Below are positions 11,988 through 22,517 of a stretch of 64,000 nt of DNA, in pieces (position 1 is the stretch's first letter; each line of letters starts with the position of its first letter). The notes beneath the pieces were generated by a model. That model ran no database searches. It was not told the DNA's origin and saw only the letters and a program-made list of their open reading frames with translations. This stretch comes from Crambe crambe (lineage: Eukaryota; Porifera; Demospongiae; Poecilosclerida; Crambeidae), in assembly GCA_963924555.1 (NCBI GenBank), contig OZ004581.1, positions 8,223,338 through 8,287,337 of the forward strand. The letters are read 5' to 3'. A program made the translations under genes and the position numbers.

Positions 11988-14900
11988 AGATGAGTGGGGT
12001 GTCTAGAATCGGTGGACCAGGAACGGTGGAATGGAATACTGGAATGGAAATTATTAATTATTGCAAATAATTATGATCATTTAGAACTAAAATGAATTAT
12101 AAACATCCAGGCATGTGCATGGTGCAGAGCCTCCAACCATAGTGATTTATCAGTATTTTTACTGAAATTTGACCAAAAATACTGAAGATTTTTCCAAAAA
12201 TACTGAAATTTAAGCAAATTCACTATACACATTTTATATTAGTGTTACTTAAAAATGGCTGAAAATACTGAAAATGAGACAATTTATACTGAAATCAAAG
12301 TTTACAGGTTGGAGGCACTGATGGTGAGATACTGTGTATGTGTTGGTAGCAACTGTACCAACAATGAGGCTGGCATTTGCAGCATAGAAGGCTCGAAGTC
12401 TGGACAATGAACTTTGATGCATGGAATATTGCAATGATAGTAGACATTTCCATAACGTGTTTGGGGATCGTCCAGTGATCCAAATTTTTGCCACTCTTGG
12501 TGCTTCACACACAAATCAAAAGGTTTGGGAGGCTTTGGATACTTCTGCCTACAACCATGACAGACACGAATGTTCCCTGTGATAAATGACAGTATAAAAG
12601 GATTACTACTTGAATGCTGCACTGATGGACTGCAGTGGACCAGTGGAGGTGGGAAAGTTGGCATTTGATGATACCGAGTGACGAAACTTGAATCATGTGG
12701 TAGAATATTCAACTGACCACCAGTTACAACAACATTAGCAATAGTTCCCCGAGGATAAAAGTCATCAGGCTCATGCGAAGTAGAGACAGAATTTCCTGAT
12801 AAAACAGTAGTAGTACTTCCACTAATATCTACTTCATTACCCAAACCTGCTATAGTAGCAAAGGAAACTCGTGATTCAGGTGGCTGAACTTTTCTTTTTT
12901 TCCTTGGGGGAACTCCACCTTTACGACCTCGACCAGCTGGCATGTTTGTTGTAGCAAGTTTTGATATATTTGGTGCTTTCTTGGCATTTGAAAACCACCT
13001 GACATATGCCTGCAAGTCATGATTATCTTCAGCAGCAGCAACTGAATGAGCACATATTCCCATTGACCTCCAGTTCGGGCACGCATTGTCACAAGAATAT
13101 TGTCCACCCTTTTTTCGTACTACCAAGTGAGGACGGGTCCCAGAATAGCTTTTTACCATTCTAGCAGTATCAGCACACCCAGGAGCCAACATAACAGCAT
13201 TAGATTCATGTAACAACTCAGATGCCTTATTCCAAATTGCTACTAAAACTTCCATTGGTGTAGTGACTGAATCCAATTGACTAACATCAACAGAGATATC
13301 ACAGGAAGGGGCTGCTGAAGGTGATGAAGTAGAAGATGAAGAGGCTGCTGAAGGTGACAATGCAAAAGAGGAAGCTGCTGCTGATGGCAATAACGCAGAA
13401 CAAGAAGAGGATGCCATTGACAATGTCGATGAGGAAGTGGCTACTGAAGGTGGAAACATAGATGAAGATGAAGGTACATCATGACAAAGGTCATTTGAAG
13501 TAGGTTTATCAAACAAAAGGCGTCTACATCCAGGTTTTTTTGTTCAATGAATATGCAGCTACTTTCTTGAGGTGAGATTTTTGCTGATTAACGGTCATTT
13601 TTATGAACCACTCATGTTCATCCTTTTGTAGATCATGCTTGTATGCTGGACACAGCTGGTATTTCCCCCTTTTTATCACAGCCCTTTCTAATTCTCTCTC
13701 TTGCTCTTCGATGGCAGCTTTAAGCTCATCAATAAACACAGGCAATTCATTCTTTCTGTAATCAACCTTTTTCTTTAGAAGTGCATTCATGCTTTCACTT
13801 GCATTCGTAGTAAATATTACAGGAGGGTTACCAAGTCCAGCTTTTTGACGGTTGGAATGTAGCAAACCATTTTTTATATCTTCACTTTTGTACTTGTGGA
13901 ACCAGGCAATGAACGACTGTATTGGACCTTTCTCACAGCTATCAAATCTTTTCCATTTCTTTCCCAAAGAGTCTAGTCCACTCTCATATTCTTTGTCATT
14001 AACTGCATCAACCAGTCCTTCATACTGATGGCTTCCGATTCGCTTCCCAAAAATGTCGTGAATAATCATTTCTCGAATATTTTCAGCAATACCAATTTCA
14101 TGAAGTTTGTCCTTCAGATTTTGTTGCATATGATTAAAACATAACAGGTGGATGGCTGATGGAAACGAGTGGTGGAATGCTTGAAATAATGCATTTTCAC
14201 CATCTGTACCAAACGATTGTAGTGTTGATAATGATGGACGCAGTCCAACTAAAGTTGAACTGAAGAATAAATATGTAGAAAAAGTCTTTTTATAATGCAC
14301 CATAACAGGACCAATAAAAGAAGGATGGTTCTTGGTACGATTGCACTGCAGAAGAAGGTGGTGGTATGTTGTGATTGTTACATCAAAATCACCCAATGAA
14401 AAAGTGGGATCAACGGTTAACACTCCAAAGTTTTCCTTGGTAGTACAGAATCTTACGATATCATTTAGCTGGCGATCCAAAGCAACAACGATGGCAGGTT
14501 TGTGAAGTGTTCTAACTTCCCTGATGAAACAATTATCTTCTAGGAATGCCTTGTGCATTACTACAGATAACTCATCATTTGCTGATGCAGATGGAAAGGA
14601 AATCTTCTTTTGACACTGCTTCAAATAAGAAACCTGTTGTTCGTTCCTTGGTAATTCACAAGCATCAATAGCAGAAACGACTCCACCTACTACAGCTGAA
14701 ACAGTGGCAACTGCATCTTTGGGGCCACTTCCACAAGCACATTGATCTTCCATTGTACTTGGTAATGTTGGGAAAAATGGTTTATCCCTATCTTTGCTAT
14801 TTCCATGTGGAAAGATGGATGGCTTGAAATTCTCGGGTAGATAATACACAACAAGGCACAGATGATGAGGCTGATTAGATGTATCTGTAAGTTGTAAAGT

Positions 14901-16206
14901 TCCGTATCACATTTAGACTATATGCATGCACGTCAGAAAAACAAATAGTCTAAGCCAATGCCCCAAGCAGAGGGACATTCCTTCAATCAGTAGGTACTCA
15001 AGGCACGTGCTATACCCTATACAATTAGAATAAAAAATTCACCTGAGATCAATGCCACTATCCTTCGGAAATATTTGTTGCAAGGATGGGTAGAATGCAA
15101 TCGCCTCAAATAAAAAATATCTTCCCCACTGGCTCCTTGAGCCACCTTTTCCACACAAACTTTGTTGTCCTGATTGAAAGAACACTTAAAGACATCAGTA
15201 TGGGAACCATGATGCTGCCATCTACCATACATATCTTTTTTTTACATCATCTGGGTGCTTTAAATTCCTGAGATCCACTACAAATGTCGAATTACATTGT
15301 ATTTCTAGGGGCCTCTGTTGTGCAATTCTTTCCTCATTGATATTAGGATCCAAAAGTATCTGCATTATCTGGTGAGCCGAATACTTTAAAGGTGGACTTT
15401 CATAAATTGGAACACCATTTGCAGTTCTATATCACAAAGAAAAAATGCTACGTGTTTTGATGGTTTACACAACTGCATGGATTGTATAGGACATGTTTCT
15501 TAGGTCCTTGTAAGCCACTACCTATTTCTCATTCCTTATGGACAACTACAGTATGGAGCCTCAGCATTGGCTCAGACGACTAGAGCCTCACCTTTTATCA
15601 CTTCTACATTCAACAATATTGGAATCATCATCATCTGTGACACAATAAGAAGATCATTGCAATGCCAAAAAGAAGTTATACAGTACTCTAGGAGTTTGCT
15701 CTATAATGATTATCAAGTTTGGAGCAAATAGTCGTGACTTATGCACACAAGTCTTCCTCTTCTGATGATAAATTTTTCACTATTCTTCTAAATATAAAAA
15801 AGCATTATATTGGACATATCTGGCTGATGCATGGGTCTGGTAAGATAGTCTAGCCATATCTATGATTAGTTAGATAACCATAACATTGCTACCTAATTTT
15901 ACTATACACAACTAGTAGCAAGCTTTTTACCAACTAACCTGTACTGCTCTCCATAGAGGACTTTTACTGGAGAAGCCGCTTCATCCACAACTATGGGGCT
16001 ACTAAAGGTACCCGACATCGTAGCCTTAAAAAAAGACACAAGGCTTTTAGCCACAGTTTAGGTTAATCAGTCTTGAAACGAACAAAGCATGCACGAGCTA
16101 GGTGAAAAGAACATTATGCGCATGCGCATAATATTCCACTGTTCCAGTCCAGTGTTCCATTCCACCGTTCCCGTTCCACCGATTCTAGACACCCCCCAGA
16201 GGAGTG
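11988..16206 (-). mobile_element. MULE-type DNA transposon with TIRs and 9-bp target duplication
   Basis: The inverted termini, starting GGGTGTCTAGAATCGGTGGA at 11997 and ending at about 16197 on the opposite strand, match over roughly 50 bp with a few differences. The flanks AGATGAGTG (11988-11996) and AGAGGAGTG (16198-16206) form a 9-bp target duplication with one mismatch, as expected for Mutator-like elements. The element carries the frameshifted transposase described separately. It lies just upstream of gene 1 exon 1, so it may affect that promoter. Confidence 0.85.
12302..16018 (-). pseudogene. MULE transposase with SWIM zinc finger, frameshifted
   Basis: Coding is minus-strand. A first exon starts at ATG 16018 (MSGTFSSPIVVDEA) and ends at 15939 with donor GTTAGT. 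An exon near 15.43-15.02 kb carries a cysteine/histidine-rich DNA-binding-like region (CSFNQDNKVC...HSTHPC). The large exon from 14849 has a MULE core: VDPTFSLGDF and GTDGEN supply the two aspartates, CFNHMQQNLKD the C/H motif, and NASESMNALL the likely acidic residue. From about 13516 to 12302 a serine-rich stretch and a SWIM-type finger (CDNAC...GICAHS) follow. The reading frame breaks at two A-runs, near 13540 (TAG follows) and near 15240. These could be mutations or homopolymer sequencing errors. Confidence 0.8.
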
Positions 16207-16774
16207 AATGGTTTTAAGAAAGCATGATTAGACAGCGTGATAAGCATTGAGTGACACCTGCACATGAACAGGGGAGTCATTCAGTCTGCAGTGTTAAATA
16301 ATGTCACACTGATCCATCTTTCTTTACTTCTCTCTATTTATTACACAGGTGCACATGTCTGCATCCTTCATAATATAATTATCATTCTGTAAAGGATGCA
16401 GTCATGTATATGTCTACCTGTAAAACCTGTGTGATGAACAGAGAGAAGTTATTGAAGATGGATGGATCAGTGTAACATAGAACCTCATTTATTTACTCAT
16501 AAATTGAAGAGCCTGAGTGAATACATTCACACACTTCTTCTCTATCTAACTTCTCACTCACTTCTCTCTCATCCACTAGCCCTAGATCCTAGACCATCTA
16601 ACCTCTCGCCCACTTAATTCCTTCTCCATTTAGGTTACCTCTCACCCACTTCTCCATCTCTACTTTTTCTCCATCTAACCTCTCACCCACTTCTTTATCC
16701 TGTCACGCACTTCCTCTCCACCTAGCCTGTCGCACAACCCATTTGATGGAGGAACTCTTTCAGAGGATCATCAT

Positions 16775-16833
16775 GAGAAATGCATGGAAGATAGGATACT
16801 TTATTGAAGTATCCTATCTTCCATACATTTCTC
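16775..16833. repeat. Long near-perfect hairpin
   Basis: Arms 16775-16800 and 16808-16833 pair over 26 bases with a single mismatch. One further pair (16801/16807) leaves a 5-base loop (TATTG). It could fold as an RNA hairpin if transcribed, or be a young palindrome. No neighbouring gene explains it. Confidence 0.75.
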
Positions 16834-17032
16834 AAATTATTTCGATGCAGAGTTCTGACACCAAAGATGTTGACAACATTCAATGCACTGCAATATGAAA
16901 TAGCTAGTAGAATGCATATAGCTAAATGACTAACCAAATACCAGATGCAATCTAAAAATTTTCCCAGGGGACCCGTGGGCTGGCTCGCGAGACTATCTTC
17001 AATTCCTCAATGGAACAACCCAAATTTGGTAC

Positions 17033-17052
17033 CCCCCCCCCCCCCCCCCCCC
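17033..17052. repeat. Poly-C tract
   Basis: An uninterrupted run of about 20 C. Its length is unreliable in any assembly. Confidence 0.8.
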
Positions 17053-17120
17053 ACATCCACATCATAATAAAATTCTTGTTTTTCAAGGGGAACCACAGGC
17101 TCTATATCTAATTACTACTG

Positions 17121-17150
17121 GGCGCGCGCGTCATACGTCTTGCGCGCGCC
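17121..17150. repeat. GC-rich hairpin
   Basis: GGCGCGCGC at 17121 pairs with GCGCGCGCC ending at 17150 across a 12-base loop. A similar alternating GCGCGC pair occurs at 33.26-33.30 kb and, in part, at 51.31 kb. Confidence 0.5.
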
Positions 17151-17249
17151 TGGAGGCGCCGATCCTTTACCTCCTTTTTTTTTCCTTGGGCGGCCAGACT
17201 ACACGTGTCCTACATGCACTGTGGTTATATTATAATAATTATTATGCAT

Positions 17250-17948
17250 TTAAATACACAACTCCTGATCTGAAATGAAGTGAGATGCTAAAGGCATCTC
17301 AGGAACAATCAGTTCACAAGGTTGTGGGCCAGCCCCACCCACTTCTTTCACAGCTAAATACTGTGAATGTGATGAACTGTAATCTGGGAGATCTTCATCA
17401 CTGTCAAATTCATTCCCACTGGAGCTGGCAGTAGAATCTTCGATACTCCCCTCGGTTTCAATGGTTCCACTCATCTCAGGAGGTACTTCGTGGGACGGCT
17501 GGTAAGTGGTGTGAGCACGAAGAGAAAATGGCATTGCGATGACAAACCCGTCTCCCTCAATATAAACAGCATTCGCTTCAGGGAGAAGTAGCATAGCATA
17601 GTTGCCATCTTGTGTCTCAGTGGCCTCATCACTTGCATCACCAGCTGCTTCAATAATTGCTATGGTATTGTTTCGACCAAGACCAAATAAAAAGCGCAAG
17701 TATTCATAAAGACGTGAAAAAAAATGGCTGATAAGGATAGTGATTCTCCATCTGTTCTGATTCAATGGTGCTTGGAATTCAGATGATGCAGAATCGACTG
17801 AGTAATGAGGTGTAACGTCAGGAGTCTGAAAGTGATGAGTGACGGAAGAGGTGGAGGTATGCAATCTGTCGACTGTGGCTGCTTGTGGAGGCAGGGGAGG
17901 TCGCTGAAGGGGTTGCTGTTGATAGCGAGGGTTCACACGTCGAATGAT
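17250..17948 (-). CDS. Exon of an unrecognised acidic, proline/serine-rich protein
   Basis: An open frame of about 232 codons ends in a stop at 17250. It has a proline/glutamine-rich start (QQQPLQRPPLPPQ), a short hydrophobic aromatic segment (ITILISHFFSRLYEYLRFLF) and an acidic serine-rich tail (SSGNEFDSDEDLPDYSSS). I do not recognise a domain. There is no ATG near the start; instead a good acceptor (CCCCTTATTCCTTGATAG) precedes ATC ATT CGA CGT in phase 0, so this is probably a 3' exon of a longer gene whose upstream exon I cannot place. The upstream intron resembles the array unit (CACTGT, TTTTGATGC, TTAATTT, ATTCCTT), a weak hint of relation to the array genes. Confidence 0.5.
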   Translation of the reverse strand: MIRRVNPRYQQQPLQRPPLPPQAATVDRLHTSTSSVTHHFQTPDVTPHYSVDSASSEFQAPLNQNRWRITILISHFFSRLYEYLRFLFGLGRNNTIAIIEAAGDASDEATETQDGNYAMLLLPEANAVYIEGDGFVIAMPFSLRAHTTYQPSHEVPPEMSGTIETEGSIEDSTASSSGNEFDSDEDLPDYSSSHSQYLAVKEVGGAGPQPCELIVPEMPLASHFISDQELCI

Positions 17949-20540
17949 CTATCAAGGAATAAGGGGACAATAAAATTAATTTGCATCAAAAAAGTGTACA
18001 GCAAAGAGAAAGTGAAAAAAGTGTACAGTGAAAAAAAATGATCGCCTACCCCTTGCTGCTCTAATCGTGAACAAACACAAGCTTCAGATGGTCAAAGTGA
18101 AACTGTTCCTTATTTGCTACTTTTATGGTCTAGAGAGATAGAAAGGTCTTTGTTCTACATGCATGAAAAATAGGAGCTCTACAGAAGAGACTACCTGACT
18201 GTAACTAAGAATCCAAGAACTGCATTTATGCTCCTTGTGCCATGAGAATTTTGCTAAAGCTCAGACTGGCCAATTATGTTGTGGACGCAAAGCAAGCTCA
18301 GGGTAAAATCTCTAATCACTAATGAAATCACATTTATGAATTTCTTCATGATGAATGAAGTGTTGAGTTTTAATACTGTTACTCAGTAGTGACGCCTGAA
18401 TATACAATGTAAAACACTCGTGAATTACAAAAACAATTCTATATTGACCCAATATGCTAAAAACAATCAAAAGTGAAGTTTACTATTGATGCCAAAGTAT
18501 CCTGAGCTAGCTACAAGCTGAAGTTACAACTCACCAGTATGCAGTCAGCTTCACATTAACATTATGGAAGTTGATTGAAAGTCATTAATAGGGCCTGGGG
18601 TAGTACATTTTTGTGGCACTGAAAGTCTGTCTGGCACATTGCCATTATTTGTTATGGCCATACTAGTGGAGAGTTACTGTTGGACACCTTTTTTCGTTAA
18701 ATCACTAACCCTTGAATTTTATGCTGAGGATGACCACTGGCACTGTATGGTGGTTGAAACTGTGATTGAATGCAGAAAAAAAGATGTCAAATTCTGACAA
18801 TACCTAGCCACACTGGACTATAGCTACAGAGAGTTGTATTACGTAGAGCTACAGAGCAGGCTTGTGGCATTGTGGGGGTGGACCCTTCAATTAAACTCTT
18901 TATGGGTTGGGACAGACATGTCAATTATAGTGGTGCTCATGGGTCCACAATTCACATCAAAAAAGGTTATTATCATATCCTCTAATTAGATTGTAGATGT
19001 ACTTATCTTTCCTCCAAGCAATTTTCACCTTGTAAGGTTTCCCTATGTAGTGACTAACTGAAAGATTTGTGATCTTCTAACATGGGATACATCATAATGA
19101 AGATGGTCAATAAAATATTTTTTTAAGTCTGCATGCTAGGGTTGTCTAGCCAAGAGGCAGTGTGGCCTGCCTCTAGGGGCAGGGGTGGAGTCTTAGGTCA
19201 GGTATGGGGGTTTACCTGACCACTTTTTAGTCATGAACTTTGACCTTCTACACACCATATGAAAAATCTCCCTAGAATGCACCAGATTCATCTAAGAGGC
19301 ATGCCCCCAGACCAGATGGCGTGCTTTGCACGCTGTGTAGTCACAATACCAGTACTACCTGATCACTTCACTCCATCCTCAGGTTGGTTTATGGGCCCTC
19401 TCTGCATCTGGGTTCTGGGAAATTGTTGAGTCATTGTCAACACATTTTATGGGATATCTGTGTGTATCTGGTCTGAATAGCCAACAAAGATAAATTCAAA
19501 GTACATTCCAAATATCGAGGGTTGAGATTGGTCATTGGAACTACAAAGTGTTGGTGGGAATGTGGGTAATCTATGTACTTGTGCCTCGGGCTTTCTGGTA
19601 GATGCCATTAGTCTTGCAGGTGTTGAGGTAAACTTATGTGGGCTGTGACCAGGAAGAGACCTAGAAAGGTTACCTTAAAATGTGTTGGTATGTGACCTTT
19701 TTCTTTGGGAGGTCACTGCAAGTAAACAACACGATTTTTTGTTTAGTTGTCCCATGTATCCACACAATGAATATTGTACTACTATATCAACAATGAATAT
19801 TATACTATCATATCAGTGATGATATGGTCATGTGACTCTACACCTATTTTGGTATTTTTAAAACAACAATAACAATAACAACAACAATGAGAATTATTCT
19901 TAATAGATCCCCTTTCATTTTAAGATTCAATATCATTTGCAAGTGTACGTATTCTCACTTTGACTCAGGCCATCTTGATGGTCCACATACAGCCCTTCAC
20001 TGTCTCACAAGTGCTGGCACACACCTTTTTTTAATTTATTATTTTTTTAAAGCATATACCTCGCACACTGCACAGGGACGATTTAATAGAAAAATAATAT
20101 CATGTGTAAGTGATTATTGCACACAAAAGAAGAGATTGATTGGTGAAGTAATAAGACAGTGTGATAAGTGCATTATGTATAAAGAATATGAAAATGATTG
20201 GACTGTGATAAGTGATAGATTGGATTAGCTAAGTGATATCATTTAATAATAAAACAGAGGGAAGGTCACATCAGCCTGCGACTCTGCAGTCTTAAATAAT
20301 AACTGTGTAATAAAAAATAGGTATGTTTTTCACAACACAGCTGCTCAAACTAATGAGTTGCAGACAAGACCTCGCAATGTGGAAACCATAGTTACTTTAT
20401 GAAGGATTTTTGGGAGGTTGGAGGGTGCGTAGTAGATACATGCTTATACTTACTATGTGCCCATTTCATACAAGACGACCATCAATTCACTAGCAGCACC
20501 ATCTTGGCTTTTTCCTTCTCCACCATTAACTCATTCCAAA
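17949..20540. other. Intergenic stretch, no gene recognised
   Basis: I see no supported coding exon. The + frame at 19887-20228 is low-complexity and lacks splice or domain support. Confidence 0.4.
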
Positions 20541-21076
20541 CCCTAACACAAACTCCTTCCTCCACCTCTTGTCTCTCTCACGGCCCTCACAATGCAACCC
20601 TCCATGGAGTCCACCTCTCCCTCGCAAGTAGGAGGTGAGGCCTGAGCATGAAAAGATTTCAAGTACACTGGGAAGGATTCCGAAGTATTGGACAACCAAG
20701 AGGATTCAAGTAGCAACTCTTGATCGTTTAACGCACCATTTCCACCACCATTCAATCGTGCTAGTTCTAGTTCTGCAGTAAGATAAGCAGTTGTGTTAAC
20801 AAGTTAGCTGTACAAGATCTGAACGATGACGTAATCTATGCTTACATGTGTCTGCGACCGACGACTGTGATCTATCGTGCCATGCCTTCCAAGTATCATC
20901 TCACGCTTTAGCTATTTAACTCTAATGACTTACCTTGCTGGCTACATCATCGAGCAGCCTTTTGTTTCGAGCATTGTAATCAGATAGCTTCTTTCTTTGG
21001 CCACGGCTTGTAACTCATAGAATACTCATTCGAGCGTATTAATTTTTTTTTATTTTTTTTTTTTAAATTAAGAATA

Positions 21077-21642
21077 AGGTAGGCGGGGGTAACTCCGGAC
21101 GAACTTTCAATTGGGAAGGATAACTTTGGAATGGAAGCAGCTATGATCGAGCAATAAAGTTCAAAAAGAAGCTGAACTCTTCATCTATCAAGGCCCCAAG
21201 CGTTATTATTTTAGTACTTACTCTTGTGAAGTTATCGGGCAAAATTCATAGCTAGTATAAAATCGCGGTTTGGGGTAACTCCGGACACTACTGGTAGAAA
21301 TCTCTGATAGAGCTAGCTAGCAACCCAACATGAAAATTTTTAGAGAGAGATGACCTTGGTTTATCTGATACACATGCAATTTTTTCCTGCACTCTCTTGA
21401 TGTTCAACCAGGCCTGCTTGAAATGCACAAGATCGAGACGTAAAGTTTCGGCTCGATGATTATAGATTTCGGGGCACGATGCAGTCCAGAACGGTGGAAG
21501 AAGAGTTTAGCTAAGCATGCATTTAAACAAGTAGCAGTTATAGTTACTGCAGGTATAAAGACTGCCTCTCAATCTTTGTAGTTTCTGAAAAAAAGTCGAA
21601 AGTCCGAAGTTACCCCATGTCCGGAGATACCCCCGCCTACCT
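21077..21642. mobile_element. MITE nested in the retroelement, TA target duplication
   Basis: Terminal inverted repeats begin AGGTAGGCGGGGGTA and continue CTCCGGAC at both ends, with TA dinucleotides at 21075-21076 and 21643-21644. The element is about 566 bp with no coding capacity. A further GGGGTAACTCCGGAC copy lies internally near 21.27 kb. The TA duplication suggests mobilisation by a Tc1/mariner-type transposase. Confidence 0.75.
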
Positions 21643-21750
21643 TAACTTCTTTTTTTTTCTTCTTGAAAACAACAGTACAGTCAATTTTTTGATGGCAAAG
21701 GGAATATAAGGATGATGAGAATGTAAGGTTATAAAAACAAAACACAATAG

Positions 21751-22344
21751 TCAATCAGGGTCTGGTGATAGTCTGCTCTCCGCTGAGGCAAGATTAATGT
21801 CAGTCTCGAGAAGTGGATTTTTTCTTGTTGATCTAGAACCCCTTATGCATAAAATGGCAGAGCGTAGTAGGGCAAAATTGAGGCGGCATCGAAGCCATCC
21901 CATTGTCCTTGAGTATGGCATGTCTCTTTTCGTAGATAAAAAATCAGCTAATCTCTTGTAGAACACACTACTCTCTTTCCCCATGCCACCTGAGGTTGAG
22001 AAAATGAGGGGGGTGAACACACCGGCCTCTACTTCCTAGACTCTCTGGTTGTACTCTCTCTTCTTTTCTTGTTCATTTCTTCGATATAAATGTGTCAGAT
22101 CCTGGGAGCGATAGCTAGGAGCATTTGGGTTGAAAACCCTAACGTCAAAGTATGCATCCTGGCCTCGGTTCCAGAATCCTCTAGCTTTAATATCAAGCCT
22201 CGCTTCAGAGTCGGTGTTAGCAGTTCGATAATTGAAAATTTCTCCTTGCAATGGTTGGAGTGGGGGTTCTGTGGATACATTATGACACACTTCAGTTAGG
22301 AGGGTAGCTGTAAAGTCACGAAGTTCATTGTGCCTCTGGATCAT
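21751..22344 (-). pseudogene. C-terminal part of a retroelement-associated protein, one in-frame stop
   Basis: Two frame-aligned segments (22344-22039 and 22035-21751) are separated only by a TAG at 22036-22038. Recognisable stretches are RHNELRDFTATLLTEVC, ARLDI...FDVRVFNPNAPS, YRRNEQEKK, FTPLIFSTSGGMGKE and FYKRLADFLSTKR. These belong to a C-terminal region I know from reverse-transcriptase-bearing repeats in sponges and cnidarians. The LDI...DVRV spacing would fit a nuclease-like fold, which is my inference. There is no RT domain in the window, so this is a fragment. Confidence 0.7.
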
Positions 22345-22517
22345 GAAGCCACCTCTCTTGCAGCTTCGAGCGTATTAATAGTTTTTAATTTAACCACGAA
22401 CCCAGCGCCATTCACCTTATTTTCGCGGGTCAACCTGATTGCATATTAAACTGGTAACAGGATGGTGCGTGTTGTTTTGATATAATATACAGCAGCCATG
22501 GTCTGAGGATATGCACA

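Larger units (their letters stand above)
16207..17249. other. Intergenic stretch with hairpin and homopolymer
   Basis: No gene is recognised. It contains pyrimidine-rich short repeats (CTTCTC...ACCTCTCACCCACTT, about 16.54-16.73 kb), the hairpin at 16775-16833, a poly-C run and a GC hairpin. Confidence 0.5.
21029..22379 (-). mobile_element. 5'-truncated retroelement insertion with 15-bp target duplication
   Basis: The 15-bp word TTCGAGCGTATTAAT occurs at 21029-21043 and again at 22365-22379, bracketing an insertion. Immediately inside the left copy is a T-rich run, which is a poly-A tail for a minus-strand element. Near the right end lies the start of a partial retroelement reading frame. 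This arrangement (A-tail, variable-length target duplication, 5' truncation) is typical of non-LTR retrotransposition. Confidence 0.8.

Noticed and set aside
13524-13560. Programmed -1 frameshift in the MULE transposase at the A7 run
   Set aside because: The downstream frame needs a +1 (or -2) shift and the slippery codons do not fit a -1 heptamer. A simple indel or homopolymer error is more likely.
20540-21015. Exon-like pair on the minus strand (KKLSDYNARNKRLLDDVASK, then ELELARLNGGG)
   Set aside because: It looks like a basic/leucine-rich protein fragment, but the donor phase of the first and acceptor phase of the second do not match, no start codon is in frame, and a retroelement interrupts the 5' side. 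It may be a relic.
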